Assembly: GCA_015222295.1 (NCBI GenBank)
Contig: JADFUZ010000007.1
Coordinates: 1-7,836 of the forward strand
Length of the DNA stretch: 7,836 nt
Direction: 5' to 3'
Origin: Chloroflexota bacterium
GTDB lineage: Bacteria; Chloroflexota; Dehalococcoidia; GIF9; AB-539-J10
Below are positions 1-5,965 of the stretch, in pieces (within the stretch, counting starts at the first letter, position 1; each line of letters starts with the position of its first letter). The notes under the pieces are model-generated. The model saw nothing but the letters and a program-made list of their open reading frames with translations, was not told the DNA's origin and did not search any database. A program made the position numbers and the translations under genes.

Positions 1-128
1 ATGGACAATTTCTGTGCTGAAAGCGGCTCTCCAACGTCAATTAGGATGTGCATTCGTGCTCGAATGTTCGCAAATCGCCGCGAAATCAACGAGATTCGCT
101 GGTCGACAGGCCCACAAAGCCTTAAGTT
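1..128. other. Non-coding or unrecognised left edge with a small hairpin
   Basis: No recognisable gene. A 43-codon frame opens with ATG at base 1 and ends with TGA at 130-132, and a second frame runs open to a stop near 174, but neither translation resembles a family I know. An imperfect hairpin is visible: GCGAAATC at 80-87 pairs with GATTCGC at 93-99 with one bulged A. A 5-bp stem, GGATG (134-138) with CATCC (143-147), lies just beyond the region. These may be the end of an intergenic repeat or the scar of a rearrangement, because a truncated gene follows directly. It could also be the tail of a gene that lies mostly upstream of the window. Confidence 0.3.
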
Positions 129-494
129 GTGAGGGATGGGCGCATCCTAAAACCTATTACATATAATCCTTTGATAATTATGAGAAGGTTCATTAACTTC
201 TTATTGGATTATCGGCGACAAGTTAAGCGTCGCACCGCTGGTGGTGGAATAATCAATGGAATAGTGAATCATTTTAGGAATAGAAAATATGAAGTCCATA
301 CAAACGAATACTCAATCATTAATGACATGGCACAAAGTTTTTCATTGCTGACTTATTATATAACAATAGACAACCAAGAAAAACAACTTCGTAATATTGG
401 ATTTTCAAAATCAATAAAAGCGTATGATAAAGAAGGCGAGGAAGTTACCGAGGATTCACGAAGTCCATGGATTCACTATTTGGTAAAAAAATGA
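129..494 (+). pseudogene. C-terminal remnant of a class I SAM-dependent methyltransferase
   Basis: This is an open frame of 121 codons from a GTG at 129, or 104 codons from ATG 180. Neither start has a Shine-Dalgarno. The second half reads like the C-terminal end of sugar or cell-wall-locus methyltransferases: a YSIINDMAQSFSLLTYYI stretch, then 'Q..QLRNIGF', 'KAYDKEGEEV' and the terminal 'SPWIHYLVKK'. The glycine-rich SAM-binding motif (E/DxGxGxG) and the rest of the Rossmann fold are absent, so a working enzyme is unlikely. The bases are strikingly AT-rich: positions 361-420 contain 15 G+C of 60, against 38 of 60 at 1441-1500 in the next gene. This suggests a different origin from its neighbours. 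The family call comes from pattern memory and is moderately sure. The alternative is a small uncharacterised protein. Confidence 0.5.
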
Positions 495-520
495 GTTTCT
501 GATTTGGTAGTCTCCCTCAA

Positions 521-533
521 GGGTAAGGGGGAA
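521..533 (+). promoter_or_regulatory. Ribosome binding site fixing the GT4 start at ATG 534
   Basis: A purine run, GGGTAAGGGGGAA, sits directly before ATG 534. The longer frame opens at a TTG at 504, which would place this purine run inside the coding sequence and add ten residues that do not belong to the fold. The residues after ATG 534 (MRVLHIH) are the usual first beta strand of a GT-B enzyme. A short inverted repeat (CCCT 514-517, AGGG 520-523) overlaps the region and could partly hide the site. The start choice is well supported, but any regulatory role for the hairpin is speculative. Confidence 0.6.
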
Positions 534-1787
534 ATGAGAGTTCTTCACATACATATTACTGATAATATCCGTGCGGCAGGCGGTATAGTCGTGGCGCGTC
601 GTCTTCACCTTGGTCTAAAAAGGGCTGGTGTTGACTCAAAGATTCTGTGTGGGCGCAAGACCACCAACTTGCCCGACATTGTAGAAATCCCACGCTCGAG
701 AAAACTGGAGTCCCAAATCCGGAGAGTTACATCAAGACTTGGCCTAAACGACATTCATGCTGTGAGTTCCTTTGGGATTAGGAAAAGTGAGGTTTACCTG
801 AATGCCGATATCCTTCACATTCAAGGCATCCATTCCAATTTCTTTTCATACCTGGCGCTTCCCTGGCTAACTCAGACCAAACCGGCCGTTTTTACTCTCC
901 ATGACATGTGGGCCCTTACGGGACATTGCGCGATCAGCTATGACTGCGATCGCTGGAAGATTGGGTGCGGCCAATGTCCCTATCCAGACGTCATTCCATC
1001 CATCCGGAGGGATAACACGCGCCTAGACTGGAGGCTCAAGAACTGGGTTTACGCTCGCTCGAACCTTACTATCGTCGCCCCGAGTAGCCAGCTGACCGAG
1101 CAGGCCAGGCAAAGCATGCTCAACCGCTTCCCAATCTATCACATTCCTCACGGCATTGATACTGAAACCTATCAGCCTATCGATCCCGAACAGTGTCGTT
1201 GGCTGCTGGGAGTGCCATCAGGCAAGAAAGTTCTAATGTTTGCAGCGCTGAACATGAACCACTTCTGGAAAGGTGGCGATCTGCTGCTGAAAGCACTGCA
1301 GAGCCTACCTAAGTCGCTGAAGGCAGAAACCGTGCTACTGCTTCTCGGTAATGGAGGGGAAGCGATCGCCGAAGCGGCTGGTATCCAAACACTTCATCTC
1401 GGATACATCAGCAACGATCGTCTTAAAACAATCGCCTATTCCGCGGCCGACCTGTTTGTTTCTCCCACCCGGGCCGAGGCTTTTGGTCTGGTCTTGCTAG
1501 AGAGTATGGCCTGTGGCACGCCGGTGGTGTCCTTCCGCGTCGGTGGCGTTCCCGATCTTGCTCGTCCAGGCATCACTGGCTATCTGGCTGAACCCGAAGA
1601 TGCAGACGATCTCCGTAACGAGATTATTCAGTTGCTTGAAGATGAATCTCTGCGCAATTATATGAGTCAGCAGTGCCGTGCGATCGTCCTAAAAGAGTAT
1701 ACCCTTGAGTTGCAAATCGAAAGATATATCGAGTTGTATCGTCAGATATTGAAAACCAAGACTACAGGCTCGCCTCGAGACGGCTAG
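534..1787 (+). CDS. Glycosyltransferase family 4 (GT-B fold), polysaccharide biosynthesis
   Basis: A protein of 417 residues, full length for the family. It would transfer a sugar from an activated donor to a growing lipid-linked oligosaccharide at the cytoplasmic face of the membrane; the donor and linkage cannot be read from sequence. The N-terminal acceptor domain begins with strand VLHIHI and an AGG loop (residues 15-17). The C-terminal donor domain starts near residue 230. The GT4 signature EX7E is intact: E315 and E323 within 'EAFGLVLLE', followed by SMACGTPVV and GGVPDL. Residues 122-150 carry HDMWALTGHC and four cysteines (132, 138, 145, 148), a pattern seen in a GT4 subgroup that includes WcaC-like colanic acid enzymes. 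It ends with tandem TAG TAA stops. The 39 bp gap from the upstream remnant leaves it as the first intact gene of the run. The family is certain, the specificity unknown. Confidence 0.92.
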   Translation: MRVLHIHITDNIRAAGGIVVARRLHLGLKRAGVDSKILCGRKTTNLPDIVEIPRSRKLESQIRRVTSRLGLNDIHAVSSFGIRKSEVYLNADILHIQGIHSNFFSYLALPWLTQTKPAVFTLHDMWALTGHCAISYDCDRWKIGCGQCPYPDVIPSIRRDNTRLDWRLKNWVYARSNLTIVAPSSQLTEQARQSMLNRFPIYHIPHGIDTETYQPIDPEQCRWLLGVPSGKKVLMFAALNMNHFWKGGDLLLKALQSLPKSLKAETVLLLLGNGGEAIAEAAGIQTLHLGYISNDRLKTIAYSAADLFVSPTRAEAFGLVLLESMACGTPVVSFRVGGVPDLARPGITGYLAEPEDADDLRNEIIQLLEDESLRNYMSQQCRAIVLKEYTLELQIERYIELYRQILKTKTTGSPRDG

Positions 1788-1873
1788 TAATGTCGCTTGG
1801 TTATTGGTGCTATCTTTTGGCCGGCCATGGAGCGCTGAAATTGGCGTAGGTCATTATTCAACGAAAAGGAAAA
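1788..1873. other. Intergenic gap before the glycoside hydrolase gene
   Basis: This 86 bp gap is the longest between genes in the left half. It holds an 8-bp perfect palindrome, GGCCGGCC (1819-1826), and an AAAAGGAAAA ribosome binding site directly before ATG 1874. I see no stem followed by a T run that would be an intrinsic terminator, and no convincing -35/-10 pair. An independent promoter for the hydrolase gene is possible but not shown. Confidence 0.35.
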
Positions 1874-3382
1874 ATGCAGCTGGCAAAGATTTGGGTCGCA
1901 TTTATCATATTCCTCAACGTCGTTGCTACCTTGGCATTCTGTAGTACGAGTCCATCAAACACTTGCAGCACGGATAGTGGCATGGATAGTCGTGATACAG
2001 TCAAGGGCGTAATACAGTCAAACCCGGCGATGGGACCTCTCAGAGTTCATCCTTCCAATCCTCGGTACTTTACCGATGGCAGCGGCAAGGCTATCTACCT
2101 GACCGGGTCGCATACATGGACCAATCTACAGGATGCCTGGACGACAGACCCTCCTCGTACCCTAGATTATACCGCTTATCTGGATTTTATGCAGCAGTAT
2201 AATCACAATTTCATGCGTATGTGGAGAGATGAGCATCCCAAGTACGAGTACTCCTCGTTTCCGACGTTTGCCTACACCACTCCCCATCCCTGGGAGCGCA
2301 CAGGGCCGGGGAACGCCGGGGATGGTGAGCCGAAGTTTGATCTGACTGAGTTCAACCAGGGCGATTTTGATCGGCTGCGGTCACGAGTCATCGCTGCCCG
2401 AGAGCGGGGGATCTATGTCTCAATCATGTTCTTTGAGGGGCACGCTGCACAGTTCGCCACCGAGGCATGGTTCTCCCATCCTTTCAACATCAATAACAAC
2501 GTGAACGAAATAGACGGGGATTCGAACGGAGATGGACAGGGGCTTGAGATTTATACCCTGCAAGTCCCAGAGGTCACGGCATTGCAGGAGGCTTACGTCC
2601 GTAAGATCGTGGACACGGTGAACGATCTGGACAATGTGCTCTACGAGATATCCAACGAGACCGGGCCCTACTCTAGGGACTGGCAGTACCACATGATCAA
2701 CTACATCAAAGACTATGAGACCAACTATAAACCGAACCAACACCCTGTGGGGATGACCTTTCAATACGAGGGTGGGAGTAACGAAACGCTGTTTAATAGC
2801 CCGGCCGATTGGATATCCCCGAGACAGGCCGATTCAGAACCATACAAAAACGACCCCCCGGCAGCAGATGGCAGCAAGGTTATCATCCTTGACACGGATC
2901 ACCTGTGGGGAGCGAGTGGTGCGCAGAGGACGTGGGTGTGGAAGAGCTTTCTTCGAGGGCATAATCCCATCTATATGGACTCCTATTACGACGATTCTCC
3001 CTTCGGCCCCCCCGCTGATGAATCAATCCGTGAGAACATGGGATACACGCTGAACCATGCGCACAAAGTCAATCTAGCGGCTATGGTCCCCCGTGGTGAT
3101 TTGGCCTCTACCGATTACTGTCTGGCCAACCCAGTGGCGGACGGAGCGGAGTATTTGGTTTACCTGCCTCACGGCGGCACGGTCAGGGTTGATCTCTCGG
3201 GGTCACCAGGGGAACTTTCTGTAGCGTGGTTTAACCCCAGCACGGGCGTCACCACGTTCAAAGGGACGACCGCTGGTGGTGCTGAACGATCATTCACAGC
3301 CCCTTTCAGTGGCGACGCGGTCCTCTACATCTGGGACGGCCCAATATTCCAATTCTACCTACCGCTGATTGCACGGTCCTGA
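1874..3382 (+). CDS. Secreted glycoside hydrolase, DUF4038/apiosidase-like, with C-terminal collagen-binding-2-like domain
   Basis: A protein of 502 residues that is probably exported. Residues 5-22 are a hydrophobic signal sequence; cysteine 23 follows (LAFC), but the phenylalanine before it makes a lipobox doubtful, so ordinary signal peptidase cleavage is as likely. A low-complexity Ser/Thr/Asp linker runs to about residue 50. The core (about 55-410) starts with the typical 'NPRYFTDGSGKAIYLTGSHTW' opening of the DUF4038 TIM-barrel group. 'YEISNE' (257-262) suggests E262 as acid/base by analogy with clan GH-A; 'DTDHLWG' (340-346) may carry another active-site residue. A DxDxNGDGxxxE loop (D214, D216, N218, D220, Q222, E225) has EF-hand calcium-loop spacing. 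Residues 415-488 ('EYLVYLPHGG', 'WFNPSTG', 'FSGDAVLYIW') match the Collagen_bind_2-type beta sandwich often fused to this barrel. The C-terminus is FYLPLIARS. It lies inside the glycosyltransferase run, so trimming or turnover of the exported polymer is a reasonable inferred role. The substrate is unknown. Confidence 0.82.
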   Translation: MQLAKIWVAFIIFLNVVATLAFCSTSPSNTCSTDSGMDSRDTVKGVIQSNPAMGPLRVHPSNPRYFTDGSGKAIYLTGSHTWTNLQDAWTTDPPRTLDYTAYLDFMQQYNHNFMRMWRDEHPKYEYSSFPTFAYTTPHPWERTGPGNAGDGEPKFDLTEFNQGDFDRLRSRVIAARERGIYVSIMFFEGHAAQFATEAWFSHPFNINNNVNEIDGDSNGDGQGLEIYTLQVPEVTALQEAYVRKIVDTVNDLDNVLYEISNETGPYSRDWQYHMINYIKDYETNYKPNQHPVGMTFQYEGGSNETLFNSPADWISPRQADSEPYKNDPPAADGSKVIILDTDHLWGASGAQRTWVWKSFLRGHNPIYMDSYYDDSPFGPPADESIRENMGYTLNHAHKVNLAAMVPRGDLASTDYCLANPVADGAEYLVYLPHGGTVRVDLSGSPGELSVAWFNPSTGVTTFKGTTAGGAERSFTAPFSGDAVLYIWDGPIFQFYLPLIARS

Positions 3383-3394
3383 AGGAGGCAAAAC
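3380..3394 (+). promoter_or_regulatory. Strong Shine-Dalgarno overlapping the upstream stop codon, for the GTG start at 3395
   Basis: The stop TGA (3380-3382) runs directly into AAGGAGG (3382-3388), a near-perfect anti-16S complement, with six bases before GTG 3395. The arrangement fixes the unusual GTG start and suggests that ribosomes finishing the hydrolase can reinitiate on the glycosyltransferase gene. Co-transcription of the two genes is therefore likely. The coupling itself is inferred. Confidence 0.75.
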
Positions 3395-4438
3395 GTGGAT
3401 TCACAGGTATGGCCCCTGGTCAGTGTGGTGACACCGGTCTACAACGGCGAAAAGCACTTGGCGGAATGCATCGAAAGTGTACTGGCCCAAACGTACGAGA
3501 ACTGGGAATACGTGATCGTTAATAATTGCAGCACAGACCGCTCGTTGGAGATCGCGCAACATTATGCTCAACTGGATTCTCGCATTCGTGTCCATAATAA
3601 TAGAGAGTTTCTGGCTTTAATGCAAAACTGGAACCATGCCCTGCGTCAGATCTCTGCCGCAAGCAAGTGTTTTAAAGTGGTGCATGCTGACGATTGGTTA
3701 TTTCCTGAATGCATCATGGAAATGGTAAAAGTGGCTGAAGCAAATCCATCGGTTGGCATTGTTGGATCTTATGTGCTTGAGGGTATTCGAGTAAAATGCG
3801 ATGGATTGCCATATCCGAGCACTGTTGTACCCGGCCGGGAGCTCTGCCGCTTATCCCTGCTGCGCGGTGGCCCATACGTATTTGGCTCACCGACTTCGCT
3901 TTTGATCCGTTCTGACCGCATTCAAAGTCGCAAGACGTTTTACAACGAGTCGAGTCTATATGCAGGCGTGTCGAACATCTACGCAGACGTGGAAGCATGC
4001 TACGACGTTCTCCAGAACTCTGATTTTGGTTTTGTGCATCGCGTTCTTACTTATACACGACTGCACGACAAGTCACAAACTTCGATCTATCAAAGACTCA
4101 ATACGAGCATTCTAGGAAAACTTGCTGTTCTGACCAAATATGGTCCCGGGTGTCTAGGCAGCAAGGAGTATGAGGAACGATTAGGACAGAGGATGCAGGG
4201 TTACTATGCATTTCTGGGCAGGACCGTTCTGGAACGCGGAAAAAAAGAGGTCTGGAATTATCATAGAGAGGGCCTGAAAAACCTGGGGTTCTCGTTGAGT
4301 TGGGCCAAGTTGGCAGGAGCCACGATAATAGAGTTGTATCGCAAGATAGTCAATTACTTGTTGCATCCCAAAGCAACTGCTCAAAGTATAATTGGATTTG
4401 TGAGAGGGACTGAAAGCAGAAAGAGTTTGCAGAGGTAG
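3395..4438 (+). CDS. Glycosyltransferase family 2 (GT-A fold)
   Basis: A protein of 347 residues starting at GTG. It would be an inverting sugar transferase acting on a lipid-linked acceptor at the inner membrane face. The N-terminal GT-A domain shows the classic opening 'PLVSVVTPVYNGEKHLAECIESVLAQTYENWEYVIVNN' (residues 7-44), with the usual 'CSTDRS' loop (45-50). The metal and nucleotide motif is HADDW (97-101, D99 and D100). 'GSPTSLLIRSD' (164-174) and 'YADVEACYDVL' (196-206) occupy the place of the acceptor-side catalytic acidic residue, with D198 or E200 the candidates. 'YTRLHDKSQT' (220-229) is the usual R..H element closing the domain. The last 100 or so residues are mostly helical and basic, and may lie against the membrane. 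Donor and acceptor cannot be told. It follows the hydrolase by 12 bp and precedes the acyltransferase by 14 bp. Confidence 0.93.
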   Translation: MDSQVWPLVSVVTPVYNGEKHLAECIESVLAQTYENWEYVIVNNCSTDRSLEIAQHYAQLDSRIRVHNNREFLALMQNWNHALRQISAASKCFKVVHADDWLFPECIMEMVKVAEANPSVGIVGSYVLEGIRVKCDGLPYPSTVVPGRELCRLSLLRGGPYVFGSPTSLLIRSDRIQSRKTFYNESSLYAGVSNIYADVEACYDVLQNSDFGFVHRVLTYTRLHDKSQTSIYQRLNTSILGKLAVLTKYGPGCLGSKEYEERLGQRMQGYYAFLGRTVLERGKKEVWNYHREGLKNLGFSLSWAKLAGATIIELYRKIVNYLLHPKATAQSIIGFVRGTESRKSLQR

Positions 4439-4452
4439 CAGGAATCTAACCC

Positions 4453-5205
4453 GTGGGTTCTGAGATTAGCGCCAAAGAAGAACATCCCAATATATGGCTG
4501 GAAAGAGTGCACCGCCGAAAACGCCGGTTTGAGCAACTAAAGGAACTTGGTAAATGGTGGTGGTGGGCATGGATAACCATGCAATGCTCCAATCTGCCGT
4601 ACATAGGCCGCCTCTTTGCCCGGTTAGCCGGTCTGTCCGTGGGACCTTACAGAAGCAGAAGAGCATTAGCCCGAATAAAGACCTACATCTCCCCGAAAGC
4701 TCAAATCCATTGCTCTGACCTGCACATTGGCCCCAAGTGCTTTATTGATGACTTTGTAACCATTTTTGGTACAGACGGCAGCGTCGTTCTAGACAAGCGG
4801 GTGTGCTTGTACCAGGGGACTATTGTCGAAGTGGGGCAGGGGGGAAAAGTTATCATTGGTGAAAACACTCACGTCTTCCCTGGTTGTAACCTCAATGGCT
4901 ACGTGGGTGAGGTGCGGATTGGGCGCCAAGTAATGATCTCTGCTGGTTGTGGTTTTACACCTTATCAACACAAGCTTGATGATTTGAGTCGGCCTATGAG
5001 CGACCAGCCACTCACCAGCAAGGGGGATATAGTTATCGAAGACGACGTCTGGCTAGGAATGGGCGTGAAGGTTATGGATGGGGTACGCATAGGTCGGGGG
5101 GCCGTCGTAGGTGCGAATGCGGTCGTGACCAAAGACATTCCGCCCTACAGCATCGCCGTAGGTGTACCGGCACGGGTTATTCGTAAAAGGGAAGCAGCAC
5201 GATGA
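4453..5205 (+). CDS. Left-handed beta-helix (hexapeptide repeat) acyltransferase, WbbJ-like
   Basis: A protein of 250 residues from a GTG start, with GCAGGAAT upstream as a weak ribosome site. It probably moves an acetyl group from acetyl-CoA onto a sugar of the repeat unit, in the cytoplasm. Residues 78-245 form the hexapeptide coils, clearest in 'GDIVIEDDVWLGMGVKVMDGV', 'IGRGAVVGANAVVT' and the closing 'IPPYSIAVGVPARVIRKR'. H173 in 'FTPYQHKLDD' is the likely catalytic base. The N-terminal 77 residues are an extension with a basic helix (19-32), a tryptophan cluster (KWWWWAW, 34-40, encoded by four TGG codons in a row) and 'LPYIGRLFARLAGLSVGPY', which could be an amphipathic membrane contact. 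No later ATG gives a better start before residue 43. The fold is sure; acetyl rather than another acyl group is an inference from the family. Confidence 0.9.
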   Translation: MGSEISAKEEHPNIWLERVHRRKRRFEQLKELGKWWWWAWITMQCSNLPYIGRLFARLAGLSVGPYRSRRALARIKTYISPKAQIHCSDLHIGPKCFIDDFVTIFGTDGSVVLDKRVCLYQGTIVEVGQGGKVIIGENTHVFPGCNLNGYVGEVRIGRQVMISAGCGFTPYQHKLDDLSRPMSDQPLTSKGDIVIEDDVWLGMGVKVMDGVRIGRGAVVGANAVVTKDIPPYSIAVGVPARVIRKREAAR

Positions 5206-5219
5206 GCATTCGCGGACAA

Positions 5220-5338
5220 GCGACCGAGGTCGCCCCTTAGGGGCTAAAGCCGGTCGTCCGCCTACGCGGGCGATGCCCCGTCTATGCAGGTGGACGGCCA
5301 GCCAAAGGCTCACAGGCGCGGTTTCAACCGAATGCCTG
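5220..5338. repeat. Hairpin-rich intergenic element (probable dispersed palindromic repeat)
   Basis: This 119 bp stretch between two genes is packed with short perfect inverted repeats: GCGACC/GGTCGC (5220-5233); CCCC TTA GGGG (5233-5243); GGCT AA AGCC (5242-5251); CGACCG (5221-5226) with CGGTCG (5251-5256), enclosing the previous ones; CCGC CTAC GCGG (5258-5269); AGCC AAA GGCT (5300-5310); and a nested stem CAGGC (5313-5317) with GCCTG (5334-5338) around CGGTT TC AACCG (5319-5330). There is no T run, so it is not a classic terminator. The GGGGCTAAAGCC core resembles GGGCTAAAGCCC-type intergenic repeats that I recall from Chloroflexota and Cyanobacteria genomes. The 62-codon open frame through it has no protein-like character. 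It may act as a mobile repeat relic, an RNA stability element or an attenuator between the flanking genes. Confidence 0.6.
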
Positions 5339-5398
5339 CCAAAGTTGTGACGGATGGTTTCCAGGAGATTAGTGGAACTTGTAATAGGCAGGTTGGCT

Positions 5399-5932
5399 AT
5401 GAGGGTCACCCTCTTTGCCCATGTTAGCGGGAATTTCAATCCGTATATTCTTTTATACAAAGAAACGCTGGAACGTCAGGGGCTTACCGTCCATCTGGAG
5501 CGTAGATTTGACTTGAACTGGCTAATCACCAGGGGTAAATCCTGTGACGCCATTCATTTGCATTGGATGGAAGGATCTTACAAACCTTCTGGGTGGAATG
5601 CCCGGTCTGGCTTGGCTAAGAAACTGATTCACAACCGCTTTAGTAGAGCCTTACGAGGGGTTCTAAGGTTGGCTAACTTTTCAGTAGCCCTTTTCTTGGC
5701 CAAACTGCAGGGAAAAACTATTGTCTATACGGTTCACAATTTAGCGTATGGCGGGCAATTTCGGCCTTTTATCATTTTAGATCGAATGGCCCACCGTGTC
5801 GTTTTGGCCCTGTCCCACCATATCCATGCCCACAGCCACTATGCTCGCAAGATTTTGGAAACTGCCTATAATAGAGAAGATGGCATTATCGTGGTGCCCC
5901 TTGGCAATTACATAGAGCAATATCCCAATTAG
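5399..5932 (+). CDS. Glycosyltransferase family 4, N-terminal half of a gene interrupted by TAG
   Basis: This piece has 177 residues from ATG 5399, preceded by a modest GCAGG ribosome site. The frame can be extended to an ATG-like start at 5354, but MRVTLFAHVSG is the natural first strand, and the extra 15 residues overlap the end of the repeat-rich gap. It contains the whole acceptor-binding GT-B domain: 'GNFNPYILLYKETLERQGL' (11-29), 'DAIHLHWMEG' (50-59), 'KTIVYTVHNL' (106-115), 'IHAHSHYAR' (142-150) and 'VVPLGNYIEQYPN' at the end. The HLHW and TVHN elements are typical of a GT4 branch of exopolysaccharide transferases. The reading stops at TAG 5930-5932 exactly where the interdomain linker should lead into the second domain. 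On its own it should not be active. Confidence 0.8.
   Translation: MRVTLFAHVSGNFNPYILLYKETLERQGLTVHLERRFDLNWLITRGKSCDAIHLHWMEGSYKPSGWNARSGLAKKLIHNRFSRALRGVLRLANFSVALFLAKLQGKTIVYTVHNLAYGGQFRPFIILDRMAHRVVLALSHHIHAHSHYARKILETAYNREDGIIVVPLGNYIEQYPN
5930..5932 (+). other. In-frame amber stop that splits the second GT4 gene
   Basis: The codons read AAT TAG CTT TCA CGA TTA GAA, giving 'YPN-stop-LSRLEARQQLGL', and the frame is unchanged on both sides. Homologues usually carry a helix of the type '(S/T)RxEARxxLGL' here, so no sequence appears lost. One base change, for example CAG to TAG, would explain it. Neighbouring genes at 1787 and 4438 also end in TAG, which argues against a reassigned codon. 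A sequencing or assembly error is possible. Confidence 0.85.
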
Positions 5933-5965
5933 CTTTCACGATTAGAAGCCAGACAGCAACTGGGT

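Noticed and set aside
1..132. A 43-codon gene starting exactly at base 1
   Set aside because: No family resemblance, no view of upstream ribosome site, and the ATG at the window edge is likely coincidence.
1819..1826. GGCCGGCC palindrome as an operator or terminator
   Set aside because: It is short, has no loop or T run and no nearby promoter elements that I can defend. It could be chance.
5233..5269. Intrinsic terminator after the acyltransferase gene
   Set aside because: The stems are short and none is followed by a run of T, so Rho-independent termination is not supported, although attenuation remains possible.
5220..5338. CRISPR array or tRNA gene in the hairpin region
   Set aside because: There are no regularly spaced direct repeats, and the stems do not form a cloverleaf with a T-loop sequence.
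5162..5350. A 62-codon + strand frame through the hairpin element
   Set aside because: The translation is Arg/Pro-rich and non-specific, it begins inside the acyltransferase gene, and the region is explained by inverted repeats.
5053..5460. Minus-strand frame of 135 codons across the hairpin region
   Set aside because: It overlaps the conserved end of the acyltransferase and the start of the second GT4, and the translation has no recognisable domain. Openness comes from the base composition of the palindromic region.
5930..5932. TAG as a recoded sense codon (pyrrolysine-like or reassigned amber)
   Set aside because: Genes ending at 1787 and 4438 use TAG as a normal stop, the surrounding glycosyltransferase family has no known need for a special residue here, and no recoding structure is evident next to the codon.
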